DNA of 56,925 bases, from assembly GCA_020721445.1 (NCBI GenBank), contig DYMU01000019.1:1-56925 (forward strand), read 5' to 3'. Both the position numbers and the translations under genes were made by a program. The notes under the pieces were generated by a model. The model was not told where the DNA came from, made no database searches, and saw nothing but the letters and a program-made list of their open reading frames with translations. Shown here in pieces: positions 35,861-45,570 of this stretch. Numbering within the stretch: the first letter of the stretch is position 1; each line of letters starts with the position of its first letter. Source of the stretch: Gemmobacter nectariphilus. GTDB lineage: Bacteria; Pseudomonadota; Alphaproteobacteria; Rhodobacterales; Rhodobacteraceae.

Positions 35861-37222
35861 TCACTTCAGTTTTTCAAGAATGCGGTCCAGTTTCTTGCCC
35901 TGGGCCGAATGAACCGGCGCATTCTTCACCGCGTTGTAATAGGCCGCCGGATCGTAGGTCGGGATGCCAAGCCGAAGGTGTTCGACCGTCAGCAAACCCA
36001 TGGCCTGCAAAACCCGATAAACCCCGACATAACGCTGCGCCTCGGCCTCGATCCGGGTCAGACGGGCGTCAAGCAGTTCCTGCTCGGCGTTCAGCACATC
36101 CAGCGTGGTGCGCGCGCCAAGGCTGGCTTCTTCGCGCACACCGTCAAAGGCGGTCTGCGCCGCACGGATCTGCCGGTCGCTGGCCTGCACCTGCGCATTG
36201 GCAATCTGCAACCCGGCCCAGGCATTGCCAACCGCCTCGGCAATCGTCACGCCCGCCTGCCCCAGATCGGCGCGCGCCCCGTCACGCTGGGCAATCGCCT
36301 TGCGCAGCACCGAGGCCTGATTGCCGCCGGAATAAAGGTTCTGGTTGAAGGTCAGGCCAAAGGTCTGCTCGTCAATCCCTGCATCGCTGGTGCCGACACT
36401 GGCATTGGCCGACAAGGTTGGCCGGAAACCGGCTTTCGCCGCCTCGACACTCAGCTCACCAATGGTGACGCGCCGCTGCGCCGCCAGCACCGACGGATGC
36501 GTCTTCAGGGCAACCGCGCGCGCCGCCTCCATGCTTTTGGGCAGGCTGGGGCCCTTTGGCAGACGCGCCAAAGCGCGCGGATAAGACCCGGTCGCGGCCT
36601 TGTAGGCTTCGCGCGCGATCATCAGATCGCCCTCGGCCGAGGCAAAGCCCGCGCGGGCAGCGGCCAGACGGGCCTCGGCAATCGACACATCTGTGCGGGT
36701 GATTTCGCCCACATCGAACCGGTCTTGGGCGGCGCGCAATTCCTGCGTCACCAGCCGCACGTTGGAATCGCGCAGCGACAGGATCTGACCCTTGACCTGC
36801 ACGTTCACATAGGCATCGACGGCATCAAACAGCACATTCTGTTCTTCGTTGCGCAGCAACTCACGCGTGGCCAGCACGGTTTCCTTCAGCAATTCGATGC
36901 GGATCGCGCGACGGCCGAAATCCAGCAACACAAGGCTGGCCGTCAGATCGAAGGTGGTGTTGGTTCCTTCGCTGAAGGCCCCGCCAGCCGTCCGTTGGCT
37001 GCGCTGATAGGTGGAACGCGCGACAAAATCGACCACCGGGCGCAGCGTGGCAATGGCTTGGGCCACGTCTTCATCGGCCGCGCGCAGCGTGGCCTGCTGC
37101 TTGTCCAGAAGGTTTGAGTTGCGATAGGCCGCGATGAAGGCATCGGTCAGCGTTTCAGCCGATACAGCAGGCGCGGTCAGCACACTGACTGCGATCGTCA
37201 TGGCTGCAAAAATCATCCGCAT
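35861..37222 (-). CDS. tolC: TolC family outer membrane channel
   Basis: A 453-residue outer-membrane factor with a signal peptide (MRMIFAAMTIAVSVLTAPAVSA). Two repeated coiled-coil halves carry family segments such as RFDVGEITRTDVSIAEARLAA and ASLGARTTLDVLNAEQELL. It forms the trimeric exit duct for type I secretion or efflux systems. ATG 37222 follows AAGGAG with a 7-base spacer. It lies downstream of pcm on the same strand, with 76 bases between. No inner-membrane partner is adjacent. Confidence 0.92.
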   Translation of the reverse strand: MRMIFAAMTIAVSVLTAPAVSAETLTDAFIAAYRNSNLLDKQQATLRAADEDVAQAIATLRPVVDFVARSTYQRSQRTAGGAFSEGTNTTFDLTASLVLLDFGRRAIRIELLKETVLATRELLRNEEQNVLFDAVDAYVNVQVKGQILSLRDSNVRLVTQELRAAQDRFDVGEITRTDVSIAEARLAAARAGFASAEGDLMIAREAYKAATGSYPRALARLPKGPSLPKSMEAARAVALKTHPSVLAAQRRVTIGELSVEAAKAGFRPTLSANASVGTSDAGIDEQTFGLTFNQNLYSGGNQASVLRKAIAQRDGARADLGQAGVTIAEAVGNAWAGLQIANAQVQASDRQIRAAQTAFDGVREEASLGARTTLDVLNAEQELLDARLTRIEAEAQRYVGVYRVLQAMGLLTVEHLRLGIPTYDPAAYYNAVKNAPVHSAQGKKLDRILEKLK

Positions 37223-37298
37223 CGAAACGCTCCTTTGGCGTGATCCCCTTTGCATCCGGCACAGGGGCCTTGTTTCGTCTCGGCCAGATAGCCCGGCC

Positions 37299-37952
37299 TT
37301 ACAGCGTGAAGCCGTGCTGAGCTTCAAACCCCGGCAACAAGGGTGCCGTGGCATTGAACGCAAACCGCCAGCTTACCTTGCCATCCGACTTGTAACCAAT
37401 CTGTGCCACGCCAAGCGGGCCGTCCTGAAAGATCGCCCCGACGCGCCCGCCATCCTTCATCTGGTCAAGCAGCGCCTCGGGGATCACCTCGACCGCGCCT
37501 TGCAACAAGATCACATCGAAAGGCCCGTGTTTGGCAGAGCCTTTGGCCAACGGGGCAACGATCACGGCGGCATTGTCGACCGCTTCGGACGACAGCAGCG
37601 CTTCGGCCTCGGCAGCCATGATGTGGTCTTCCTCGACCGCCACCACGGCTTCGGCCAGACGGGCCACCACGGCGCTGGAATAGCCAAGGCCACAGCCGAT
37701 ATCCAGCACCAGTTCATTGGGCTGAATATCCAATGCTTCAAGCATCTTGGCAAGGGTGCGGGGTTCAAGCATCACCCGACCGGCCCGCAACTCAAGGTTT
37801 TCGCCCATATAGGCCGCCTCGCGCATCGCGCGCGGAACATAGGTTTCACGCGGCACCGTCAGCATCGCATCTATGATCGGAAACTTGGTCACGTCCGACG
37901 GGCGCACCTGCGTGTCAACCATCATGATGCGGCGGGCTTGGAAATCGGGCAT
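37299..37952 (-). CDS. pcm: Protein-L-isoaspartate O-methyltransferase family protein
   Basis: A 217-residue SAM-dependent methyltransferase of the Pcm group. MMVDTQVRPSDVT is the usual N-terminus in alphaproteobacteria. VLDIGCGLGYSSAVVARLA is SAM motif I, followed by FDVILLQGAVEVIPEALL. Canonical Pcm repairs isoaspartyl residues. Alphaproteobacterial members such as this one are somewhat divergent from it (QGAVE where Pcm has a TAAP-like sequence), so the substrate is less certain. tolC follows on the same strand. Confidence 0.85.
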   Translation of the reverse strand: MPDFQARRIMMVDTQVRPSDVTKFPIIDAMLTVPRETYVPRAMREAAYMGENLELRAGRVMLEPRTLAKMLEALDIQPNELVLDIGCGLGYSSAVVARLAEAVVAVEEDHIMAAEAEALLSSEAVDNAAVIVAPLAKGSAKHGPFDVILLQGAVEVIPEALLDQMKDGGRVGAIFQDGPLGVAQIGYKSDGKVSWRFAFNATAPLLPGFEAQHGFTL

Positions 37953-38063
37953 TGACTGAACTCATCGGTCTAGTTCGACTGGCTTTTGTGATGCCACAGA
38001 ACCGGCACTGGGGCAATGCCCCCTTGTGACACGCCCGCCAGACTGTGGGACAATAGCCGCGGT

Positions 38064-38831
38064 TCAGGGGCGGTCTGGCGGCGCAATCCGCAGCGAGGGC
38101 GCGATGATGGCAAAGGCGTTGTCTGCCGGCTCAGAGATCTCGAAGGTGCAGACCGGACCGATGGCCACGTCGCGGCAGGGGCCGTTGTCATCCATGATCC
38201 AGTCCGGCGGATTGAGAAACCACACCGCCGCTGCATCGTCCGGCCGGTCTTCATAGATCACGGCCGAAAGTTCGGGGGCCACCTCACCGCCCCCCAGATC
38301 GGCGTGATAGGGCATGTCCAGCGCCCAGCCATTTGGCAAAGTCAGCGACAGACCGGTTTCGGGATGCGTATAGTCGCAACCCGGTATTTCGCTGCAGCGA
38401 AAGACCTGCGCCGGTTCAACCTGCAACAGCGGCACAAGGATGGTGCGGCCCGCATCGGGCCACGCATCCGGCCCCGCATCGGGCCCCGCATCGGGCAGCG
38501 TCACCTCCAGCTCATACAACTCGACCTCGGTAAAGCCCGAGATCAGATAGCGCCCCGGTTCAAGCGCAACCTGCCAGGGCCCGGTCACCGGTTCGCGGGT
38601 CATCGTCATTGCGGCAAAGACATCGGCCTCGGGTGGCAGGTCCAGCGGCGTGGCCGACCATGATACCGGGCGTTGGGCTGCGCCCTCGGGGGCGGCGGCG
38701 GCAATGGTCACGCTGATAGGGTCTGCCAGGGCGCGCGGCCCCGTGGCCACCGTGATCGCCAGCAGCATGGCGCACACGGCGACTGCATTTCTTGCAAGGC
38801 GCGCCCCTTGCGCACCACCCAGACCCCACAT
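38064..38831 (-). CDS. Unknown exported protein with GPDA repeats
   Basis: A 255-residue protein that I do not recognise. An N-terminal hydrophobic segment (NAVAVCAMLLAITVATG, cleaved or anchoring) precedes a soluble part. Four tetrapeptide repeats of the GPDA type lie at about 135-150, encoded by a 12-base tandem repeat around 38452-38500. Four cysteines (CSEIPGC and DNGPCRDVAIGPVC) could make disulfides, consistent with export. The start is uncertain: ATG 38831 or ATG 38768. It lies between pcm and dxs on the same strand. Confidence 0.65.
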   Translation of the reverse strand: MWGLGGAQGARLARNAVAVCAMLLAITVATGPRALADPISVTIAAAAPEGAAQRPVSWSATPLDLPPEADVFAAMTMTREPVTGPWQVALEPGRYLISGFTEVELYELEVTLPDAGPDAGPDAWPDAGRTILVPLLQVEPAQVFRCSEIPGCDYTHPETGLSLTLPNGWALDMPYHADLGGGEVAPELSAVIYEDRPDDAAAVWFLNPPDWIMDDNGPCRDVAIGPVCTFEISEPADNAFAIIAPSLRIAPPDRP

Positions 38832-38956
38832 CGACCAAACCCACCCATGGCGACAGGGCCAAAACAGCCCGGAACCCCGGGCAAATTGACCGCAACTTCC
38901 CGATCTTGCAAGGGCCAAGATCAGGGCGGCTGGCGGATCAGTTTTGACCGCTTCGT

Positions 38957-40885
38957 TCAGACCAGACGCAAGGCGCGTCCGGCATCGTCGCGATGCAGCG
39001 CCCGCTGGGCGGTGGCAACGATGTCTGATTCTTGCAGCCCGGCCCATTCATACATCTGCCGCGGTGCCGCCTGATCAATAAAGCGGTCCGGCAACACCAT
39101 GGTGCGGATCGCGCGGCCTTTTTCCAACTGCCCGCTGGCCGCCAGATAGTGCAGCACCAGCGCGCCAAAACCGCCCGTGCTGCCCTGTTCAATCGTGATC
39201 AGCGCGGCGTGGCCATCAATCAGCCGGTCGATCAGCGCCGTATCCAGCGGCTTGGCAAAGCGGGCATCGGCCACCGTCGTGCTGATGCCGCCTGCCTCCA
39301 GCATCTCGGCGGCGGCCAAGACCTCAGACAGATGCGCGCCGAACGACAGCAGCGCCACCTCGGTGCCCTCGCGCAACACCCGGCCCTTGCCGATCTCCAA
39401 CACCTGCCCGCGGTCTGGCAGCTCAACCCCCATGCCTTCGCCGCGCGGATAGCGAAAGGCGATAGGGCCAGCGTCATGCGCCACCGCGGTGGCGATCATG
39501 TGGCACAACTCCGCCTCGTCCCCGGCGGCCATCACCGTCATGTTGGGCAGGTTGGCCAAAAAGCCGATGTCAAAGGCCCCCGCATGCGTAGCCCCGTCCT
39601 GCCCCACCAGCCCGGCCCGGTCGATGGCAAAGCGCACCGGCAGGTTTTGCAGCGCCACGTCATGCACGATCTGATCATAGCCGCGTTGCAAAAAGCTGGA
39701 GTAGATCGCGCAGAACGGCTTCATGCCGCTGGCGGCCAGCCCCGCGGCAAAGGTCACGCCATGCTGTTCGGCGATGCCCACATCGAACACCCGCGCCGGA
39801 AACCGCCTTGCCATGATGTCAAGGCCCGTGCCCCCCGGCATGGCGGCGGTGATCGCCACCAGTTTGGGGTCGCGCGCGGCCTCATCGGTCAGTCGCTGGC
39901 CGAATACGGCGGTATAGCTGGGGGCGTTGGACTTGGTCTTGACCTGTTCACCCGTCGCCGGGTTGAACTTGGCGACACCGTGATACTTGTCATCGGCACC
40001 CTCGGCCGGGGCATAGCCCTTGCCCTTGACGGTGACAGCGTGGATCAGAACCGGCCCCGTCGCCCGCGCCCGTGCCGCGCGCAAGGTGGCAAGCAAGGTG
40101 GGCATGTCATGGCCATCGACCGGGCCGATGTAGCTGAACCCGAACTCTTCAAACAGCGTGGCACCGCCCGGCATGCCGGTCACCATCTGCCGTGCCCGCC
40201 GCGCGCCATCGCGCACCGGGCCGGGCAGATGCGATTCCACCCCTTCGGCCACCGCCTTCAGCGCGGCCAGCGGGCCTTTGCCGGAAATGTCGTTCAGATA
40301 GCGTTGCAGCGCCCCCACCGGCGGCGCAATCGACATGTCATTGTCGTTCAGGATCACGAACATCCGGGTTTTCAGGTGGCCTGCGTGGTTCATCGCCTCA
40401 TAGGCCATGCCCGCGGTGATGGCGCCATCACCGATCACCGCGATGGTATCGCCCACCGGCGCGCCCAGTTCGCGCCCCACGGCAAAGCCAAGTGCAGCCG
40501 AAATCGAAGTCGAGGAATGGGCCGCGCCAAACGGGTCATACTCGCTTTCGCTGCGCTTGGTGAACCCCGACAGCCCGCCCGCCTGACGCAAGGTCAGCAT
40601 CCGGTCGCGCCGCCCGGTCAAAATCTTGTGCGGATAGCATTGGTGGCCCACGTCCCAGATCAGCTTGTCCATCGGCGTGTTGAACACGGCATGGATTGCC
40701 ACCGACAATTCGACAACGCCCAAGGACGACCCCAGATGCCCGCCGGTCTGGCTGACCACCGAAATCGTCTCGCGCCGCAATTCATCGGCAAGGCTTTTCA
40801 GCTCGCCATCAGTCAGGGCCTTCAGGTCGGCCGGACCGGAAACCCGGTCAAGAATGGGGGTTGGTTGGTGGGCAAATTCGCTCAT
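38957..40885 (-). CDS. dxs: 1-deoxy-D-xylulose-5-phosphate synthase
   Basis: A 642-residue TPP enzyme that condenses pyruvate and glyceraldehyde 3-phosphate, the entry step of the MEP isoprenoid pathway. [17 protein letters not shown], the TPP motif [36 protein letters not shown] and [15 protein letters not shown] are all present. ATG 40885 is the conserved start. It sits directly downstream of the puf operon behind a strong terminator, as in R. capsulatus, so it can supply precursor for phytol, carotenoid and quinone. Its own promoter must lie in the 203-base gap, or transcription reads through. Confidence 0.96.
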   Translation of the reverse strand: MSEFAHQPTPILDRVSGPADLKALTDGELKSLADELRRETISVVSQTGGHLGSSLGVVELSVAIHAVFNTPMDKLIWDVGHQCYPHKILTGRRDRMLTLRQAGGLSGFTKRSESEYDPFGAAHSSTSISAALGFAVGRELGAPVGDTIAVIGDGAITAGMAYEAMNHAGHLKTRMFVILNDNDMSIAPPVGALQRYLNDISGKGPLAALKAVAEGVESHLPGPVRDGARRARQMVTGMPGGATLFEEFGFSYIGPVDGHDMPTLLATLRAARARATGPVLIHAVTVKGKGYAPAEGADDKYHGVAKFNPATGEQVKTKSNAPSYTAVFGQRLTDEAARDPKLVAITAAMPGGTGLDIMARRFPARVFDVGIAEQHGVTFAAGLAASGMKPFCAIYSSFLQRGYDQIVHDVALQNLPVRFAIDRAGLVGQDGATHAGAFDIGFLANLPNMTVMAAGDEAELCHMIATAVAHDAGPIAFRYPRGEGMGVELPDRGQVLEIGKGRVLREGTEVALLSFGAHLSEVLAAAEMLEAGGISTTVADARFAKPLDTALIDRLIDGHAALITIEQGSTGGFGALVLHYLAASGQLEKGRAIRTMVLPDRFIDQAAPRQMYEWAGLQESDIVATAQRALHRDDAGRALRLV

Positions 40886-40928
40886 GGTCTCGCGTCCTCC
40901 ACAAAGCTGTGATCCCTTCGTCAGAAGG

Positions 40929-40961
40929 AAAAAAGTGCCGTGTGGTCCGACCACACGGCAC
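40929..40961 (-). terminator. Strong terminator at the end of the puf operon
   Basis: A perfect 27-base palindrome (40935-40961) has 13-bp arms (GTGCCGTGTGGTC with GACCACACGGCAC) around one base. On the minus strand it is followed by six T (40934-40929). A second small hairpin (CCTTC-GTCA-GAAGG) lies at 40915-40928. It is placed between pufX and dxs. Confidence 0.92.
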
Positions 40962-41088
40962 CAGGTTCCTGTCGCCAACAGGAAGGGAACCGGGCTGTGG
41001 TTGCGCCCCGGATCCGGGCCGGCATTGTGGCCCGAATAATGGGTAGGGCGGGCGGCGTCGTTGCGACATCCGCCCGCCCAAGGGTGCA

Positions 41089-41331
41089 TCAGGCCAGATC
41101 GTGGCCTTCGACCGTCAGCGGCTGCTCAAGCGACGAGCGCGGCATCGGGTCGGGTGTCTTGCGGCTTTCCTCGGGCAAGAACAGCCCGATCACGTACAGC
41201 ACCGCGATAAAGACGATGGCCCCGGTCAGCACGATCCCTGCAAGAAAAGCGCCCCAAGCCATCTGCCCAAGGACCCAAGTGCGAAGATGGATCGTCGGAT
41301 TTTTTTCATGGTAGTAAAGATTGTCAGACAT
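41089..41331 (-). CDS. pufX: Intrinsic membrane protein PufX
   Basis: An 80-residue single-pass protein encoded just after pufM. A polar N-terminus ([20 protein letters not shown]) is followed by [16 protein letters not shown] and a further hydrophobic stretch, then LFLPEE and a polar tail. This matches the PufX layout, notably the R. capsulatus QMAYGAFL segment. PufX opens or dimerises the LH1 ring to let quinone pass. Its presence instead of pufC points to a Rhodobacter-type core complex. PufX diverges strongly between species, so identity rests on position and layout. ATG 41331 lies 11 bases after the pufM stop. Confidence 0.9.
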   Translation of the reverse strand: MSDNLYYHEKNPTIHLRTWVLGQMAWGAFLAGIVLTGAIVFIAVLYVIGLFLPEESRKTPDPMPRSSLEQPLTVEGHDLA

Positions 41332-41342
41332 GTGCGTTCCCC

Positions 41343-42266
41343 TTACTGCAACGGCGCAAAGCCGTGCTGCTGTGCCCAGACGTACCAGTTGTCCACAACC
41401 GTGCCCGTCAGCAGGATCCCGATACCGCCAGTCAGCGTGACCAGAACCGCAAACCACCAGGCCCAGCGGTGAATCCCTTCCATCGTGGCATTGAAGCCCA
41501 TGGTCCAGCGCCAGAACAAGGCCGCACGTTCCGAGGCAGTGCCGCGGTCGACGATTTGTTCAAGCTCGCGGTCGCCACCGAAGCGCGACACCGCAAGGAT
41601 CGTGGCCCCGTGCATGGCAAACAGCAAGGCCGAGCCATACAGGAACGCGATCGAAAGCGCGTGGAACGGGTTGTAGAACAGGTTGCCATAGGTCAGCGAG
41701 AACAGGTTGGTCCAGTCCAGATGGCTGAAGATACCATAAGGCACGGCGTGGCTCCACGATCCCATCAGGATCGGACGGAACAGGCCCAGCACCAGGAACA
41801 ACCAGATCGCGCTGGCAAACGCCCAAGCGGTGTGCTTGCCCATGCCCAGGGCTTGCGCCCGAAGGTAAGTGCGCACCCACCAGGCCAGAACCGACACCAG
41901 CAAGAAGAAGCTGGCGATGATCCACAAGCCACCTTCGCCTAGAGGGGCAAAGCCCAGACCGTATTCTTCGGCTGGCGGCTCAAGACTGAACCAGAACAGA
42001 TCGCGCAGGAACACAGCCGGGTTCAACCCCGCCTGATACCAGTACCAGGCACCCACGGTCATGAACCAAAGCGCACCCGACACCAGCGAGATCACCCCCA
42101 TCGTGCCCAGATAGATCGGCCCGATCTGTGCGTTCCCGAACCAGCCCAACAGCGAGATATGACCCGCAGATTTGGTCCGGTTATACAGCTCCACATCTTC
42201 GACCATTCCCATCTCGGGTTCAGCGCGAACCTGGACCTGAGTGAAGATGTTTTGATACTCAGCCAT
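41343..42266 (-). CDS. pufM: Photosynthetic reaction centre M subunit
   Basis: A 307-residue, five-helix membrane protein of the type 2 reaction centre, binding bacteriochlorophyll, bacteriophaeophytin, QA and the non-haem iron with PufL. Typical segments are the N-terminal [53 protein letters not shown] and [20 protein letters not shown]. Its first 8 bases overlap the end of pufL, so translation is coupled. Confidence 0.98.
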   Translation of the reverse strand: MAEYQNIFTQVQVRAEPEMGMVEDVELYNRTKSAGHISLLGWFGNAQIGPIYLGTMGVISLVSGALWFMTVGAWYWYQAGLNPAVFLRDLFWFSLEPPAEEYGLGFAPLGEGGLWIIASFFLLVSVLAWWVRTYLRAQALGMGKHTAWAFASAIWLFLVLGLFRPILMGSWSHAVPYGIFSHLDWTNLFSLTYGNLFYNPFHALSIAFLYGSALLFAMHGATILAVSRFGGDRELEQIVDRGTASERAALFWRWTMGFNATMEGIHRWAWWFAVLVTLTGGIGILLTGTVVDNWYVWAQQHGFAPLQ

Positions 42267-43107
42267 TTACGCCTCCTGCGATGTCGGCCCACCACGGCAG
42301 CTCCAGCCACCAATCCCACCAGACGACCCACTGGTCAAACCAGATCGTGCCCGAGATAAGGATACAGATCGCCGACCAGAAACCCGCGTTCAGCGCCAGC
42401 AGCATCCCCACACGGTGGATACCCAAGGTGCCGACCGAATACCCGATCAGATCCCGGAAGTAGGTGTCTTCATGGTCAGGGGTGCGGACTTCCTTGCCCT
42501 TTTCAGGGTTGGCAGCCGACAGGATCAGCGCACCGTGCAACGACAAGGCCAGCGCGGTGGTGAAGAAGAAGCTGATCGCAATCATGTGCACGGGGTTGTA
42601 GTGGAAGTTCCCGTATTGATAGCCGGTGTTCGACACCCAATCGAGGTGCGAAAAGATGCCATACGGGAAGGCGTAACCCCAAGCCCCCATCAGCACCGGC
42701 CGAATGACAACCAGGGTGATGTAGGCAAAGATGGCCACGGCGAAAGACACGGGCACATGATAGCCCATGCCCAGCTTCCGGCAGATTTCCACTTCGCGCA
42801 ACGCCCAGGACACAAAAGCCCCGGTCGCGCAGATCGTGATGACCTGCCACAGTCCGCCATCGGCAAGCGGTGCCGCGGCAAGACCCATTTCAACCGGCGG
42901 TGGGGCGATCGAGATCAGCCAGGGGTTCCACACCCCTTGCAGCGCCGCGCCGTAAAAGATCAGGATGGTGCCAAGGGCTGCAAAGAAGAACCCAATGACA
43001 CCAAAGAAGCCGACGTAGAAGGGACCGACCCAGAAGTCGAACAGGTTCCCGCCGACAAGCGTGCCGCCCGGCACGCGGTATTTTCGTTCGAAGCTAAGCA
43101 GTGCCAT
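42259..43107 (-). CDS. pufL: Photosynthetic reaction centre L subunit
   Basis: A 282-residue, five-helix reaction-centre subunit that binds the special pair and the QB site. [20 protein letters not shown] opens the protein. [40 protein letters not shown] and [19 protein letters not shown] are characteristic. It follows pufA after a 128-base gap that carries an mRNA hairpin, and overlaps pufM by 8 bases. Confidence 0.98.
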   Translation of the reverse strand: MALLSFERKYRVPGGTLVGGNLFDFWVGPFYVGFFGVIGFFFAALGTILIFYGAALQGVWNPWLISIAPPPVEMGLAAAPLADGGLWQVITICATGAFVSWALREVEICRKLGMGYHVPVSFAVAIFAYITLVVIRPVLMGAWGYAFPYGIFSHLDWVSNTGYQYGNFHYNPVHMIAISFFFTTALALSLHGALILSAANPEKGKEVRTPDHEDTYFRDLIGYSVGTLGIHRVGMLLALNAGFWSAICILISGTIWFDQWVVWWDWWLELPWWADIAGGVNG

Positions 43108-43193
43108 GCTTCCCTCTCCGCGTTAAGCAGGCAGCCCCTTCATGGGCGGGATGCGCCATGCGGGACCGTCTTGACATTCGGTATGGATTTCCA

Positions 43194-43220
43194 CGGGCGA
43201 CCCGACATGCGGGCCGCCCG
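43194..43220 (-). other. Intercistronic mRNA hairpin between pufA and pufL
   Basis: CGGGCG-A-CCCG pairs with CGGG-C-CGCCCG around ACATG, a 10-bp stem with one mismatch, 16 bases after the pufA stop. In Rhodobacter a hairpin at this place protects the pufBA segment from decay and so gives excess LH1 over reaction centre. It has no T run, which fits a stabiliser rather than a terminator. Confidence 0.75.
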
Positions 43221-43235
43221 CGAGAGAGGCAAGGA

Positions 43236-43409
43236 TTACTCCGCTGCCACGCGGTTGTACTTCGTTGCTGCGATGTCCAGCCAGTTGTAGGCCGGGTTCG
43301 ACAGCAGAACGAGGTGAATCATCGCCGCCAGCAGGAACAGGAACACGCCCTGTGCCACAAAGACGCGACGGGGGTCGAAGATCAGCCAGATTTTGTAGAA
43401 CTTTGACAT
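43236..43409 (-). CDS. pufA: Light-harvesting 1 alpha polypeptide
   Basis: A 57-residue single-pass antenna protein. [20 protein letters not shown] is the classic LH1-alpha N-terminus. The bacteriochlorophyll-ligand His is in [14 protein letters not shown], followed by a short tail ([17 protein letters not shown]). It pairs with PufB, 13 bases upstream. Confidence 0.97.
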   Translation of the reverse strand: MSKFYKIWLIFDPRRVFVAQGVFLFLLAAMIHLVLLSNPAYNWLDIAATKYNRVAAE

Positions 43410-43422
43410 TGTTTGATCCTCC

Positions 43423-43620
<198 letters not shown>

Positions 43621-43689
43621 TCACGGATTGGCGGAGTGCCTTTCCGAGTTTCTCCCCGCCGTGACGCATCACGCCGGGTCGAAGTCTTG

Positions 43690-43721
43690 CCCCCTGCCCC
43701 GCATCTTTTGCGGGTCGGGGG
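43690..43721 (-). other. Intercistronic hairpin between pufQ and pufB
   Basis: CCCCC and CCCGC pair with GCGGG and GGGGG around ATCTTTT, with a small internal loop (TGC/TC). It lies 56 bases after the pufQ stop. In Rhodobacter the pufQ-pufB segment is cut and degraded fast. A structure here may set the 5' end of the stable pufBA message, which is inference. Confidence 0.55.
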
Positions 43722-43776
43722 GAATGGGGTGGCCCATCGCGGCCCAGCTGGATCTGGCCAGCGGGCGCAGGCGACT

Positions 43777-43998
43777 TCAGGGCCGGAAAATCGCGGGCGT
43801 GATCGCCCCGGCTTCGCGCCAGGCGCGGGCCAGCGGCCCATGCACCGGAAGACGCTGCTCGGTGATCAGAACCCAGACCCAGGCAAAGGTCGCCAGGGGA
43901 ATGGCCACCGCAAAGATCAGCGCGAAGTAGATGTAAAACTCGGCCCGAGGCGTGCGATGCACATGATGGTCGTGGCCGCCGGCGGTATGGTCACTCAT
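43777..43998 (-). CDS. pufQ: Protein PufQ
   Basis: A 73-residue protein with one membrane segment ([24 protein letters not shown]) and the conserved C-terminus [20 protein letters not shown]. It has an unusual His-rich start ([12 protein letters not shown]). PufQ is needed for normal bacteriochlorophyll formation in Rhodobacter and is thought to act on a late porphyrin step or as a carrier. ATG 43998 overlaps the bchZ stop by 4 bases. Confidence 0.95.
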   Translation of the reverse strand: MSDHTAGGHDHHVHRTPRAEFYIYFALIFAVAIPLATFAWVWVLITEQRLPVHGPLARAWREAGAITPAIFRP

Positions 43999-45482
43999 GC
44001 CGTCTCTCCCTTAGGTTTCTGAGCGTCGGGGGTGCGAAGATCGCCCCGCAACGCTTCGACAAATTCTACAACAACGCGCTCGGCCCCTTGGTCGAGTGCG
44101 GCCTTCTCGGCCGCGTCCCGCAAGGACTTGGCCGCCGAAATCCGGGTCAGAACCGGGTGTTCCGACACGATGCGATCCAGCGCTGCCTGCGCGTCGAGAT
44201 CCCAGGGGAAATCGCGGCGCAGCGTGGTGGGTGTGGCGGCGGCGCTGTCCATTTCGGTGCCCAGCGGCAGGATGTGGAACAGGGCTTCAAACAGCCCGTT
44301 GCACACTTCTTGCAAGATCCAGACAGCACCCGCATAGCCCATGAACGGTGTGCCGGTGTGCCGCCGGATCGCCGCGCCGGGAAAGCTGGCGGCGATGAAA
44401 GACGGCGCAGGTCCGTGCCCGGCCTTCAACTCGGCCATATACATCTTCTCGTTGATCGACCCCATCACGATCAGCGGGCGGTGCTGTTTGAGTTGCGCAC
44501 GCACTGCTTCGTTGTTGGTCTTGGTCCCGGCGACGCGCGCGACCGCAAAGGCGCACGGCAGGCCAAGGTCGTTCTCAAGATAATTGCGCACACCGCGCGC
44601 ATAGGTTTCATTCGCGACGATGGCGAAATTCGCCGTGGCGAAGAAATCCTGCGTGACCGAGCGCCACAGATCCCACAACGGCTTGAGCGTGCTGTGCTTT
44701 TCGCGCTCGATGAACGGCTCGGGGTCCAGCCCCAGCAACTCGCCCAAGGTGCGCAGGAACTTGGTCGTCGATTCCAGACCAAAGGGCGCTTGCAGATAGG
44801 GCTTGCCCAGCACCTCGGCGAGGCCACGGCCAAACTCGCGATACATCACGATGTTGACGTCGGCGTTCACCAGATTGCGCATCTCGGCCACATGGGCGCC
44901 CAGGGGCATCACCATGTTGACCTCGGCGCCAATGCCTTCGACGAGGCGGCGGATTTCATACAGATCCGACGCCATGTTGAAGGTGCCATACATCGGGCCA
45001 AGGATGTTGACGCGCGGCTTGTCATGGGCCTCGCGCTTTTTCTCAACCGGCATCCGGCCTTTGGTCATGCCAAATTCGGTGAAGATCCACGTCATCGCGC
45101 GGTCAGCGCATTGCCATTGGTCTTCGTCAATCGTGCGCGGCAGGAACCGCTGGATATTGGTGCCCGCAGGCGTCACGCCACCACCGATCATCTCGGCAAT
45201 GCTGCCGGTGACCACGACCGCCGGCAGCGCCGGATCGAGTGTTTTCCAGGCCCGCGCCATCGACGCCTCGGTGCCCGACGACATCTCGTCTTCGCCAAGG
45301 CCGGTAACGACAATCGGCAATTCATGCGGCGGCAGGGCGTCGGTGTAATGCAGCACCGATGTGACCGGCAGGTTTTCGCAGCCCACCGGACCGTCGATCA
45401 CCACTTGCAAGCCCTTGACGGCGCAGAAAGCATAGATTGCCCCCCAGTAGCCGCCGGCGCGGTCATGATCCTGGATCAGCAT
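43995..45482 (-). CDS. bchZ: Chlorophyllide a reductase subunit Z
   Basis: A 495-residue nitrogenase-like catalytic subunit that pairs with BchY and reduces ring B of chlorophyllide a. It starts [19 protein letters not shown]. The cluster-ligand region is [35 protein letters not shown] and [16 protein letters not shown] are typical. It follows bchY after an 88-base gap that contains a copy of the dispersed repeat, and is coupled to pufQ by an ATGA overlap. Confidence 0.97.
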   Translation of the reverse strand: MLIQDHDRAGGYWGAIYAFCAVKGLQVVIDGPVGCENLPVTSVLHYTDALPPHELPIVVTGLGEDEMSSGTEASMARAWKTLDPALPAVVVTGSIAEMIGGGVTPAGTNIQRFLPRTIDEDQWQCADRAMTWIFTEFGMTKGRMPVEKKREAHDKPRVNILGPMYGTFNMASDLYEIRRLVEGIGAEVNMVMPLGAHVAEMRNLVNADVNIVMYREFGRGLAEVLGKPYLQAPFGLESTTKFLRTLGELLGLDPEPFIEREKHSTLKPLWDLWRSVTQDFFATANFAIVANETYARGVRNYLENDLGLPCAFAVARVAGTKTNNEAVRAQLKQHRPLIVMGSINEKMYMAELKAGHGPAPSFIAASFPGAAIRRHTGTPFMGYAGAVWILQEVCNGLFEALFHILPLGTEMDSAAATPTTLRRDFPWDLDAQAALDRIVSEHPVLTRISAAKSLRDAAEKAALDQGAERVVVEFVEALRGDLRTPDAQKPKGETA

Positions 45483-45509
45483 GCCGGCCTCCCTGCGCAG
45501 AGGTCGGCA

Positions 45510-45561
45510 GCGGGGGTTTCACACCCCCGCACCCCCGTGGGATATTTTCCGAAAGAGAAAG
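45510..45561. repeat. Dispersed composite repeat inside the bch operon
   Basis: GCGGGGGT (45510-45517) pairs with ACCCCCGC (45523-45530). CCCCCGTGGGATATTTTCC and GAAAGAGAAAG follow. The layout is the same as at 14528-14572. It separates bchY from bchZ, the only sizeable gap between bch genes in this operon. Confidence 0.78.
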
Positions 45562-45570
45562 CGGGGCGGA

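Noticed and set aside
39032-40912. Open frame of 626 codons on the plus strand
   Set aside because: It is antisense to dxs, His/Gln/Arg-rich as expected for a shadow of a high-GC gene, and resembles no family.
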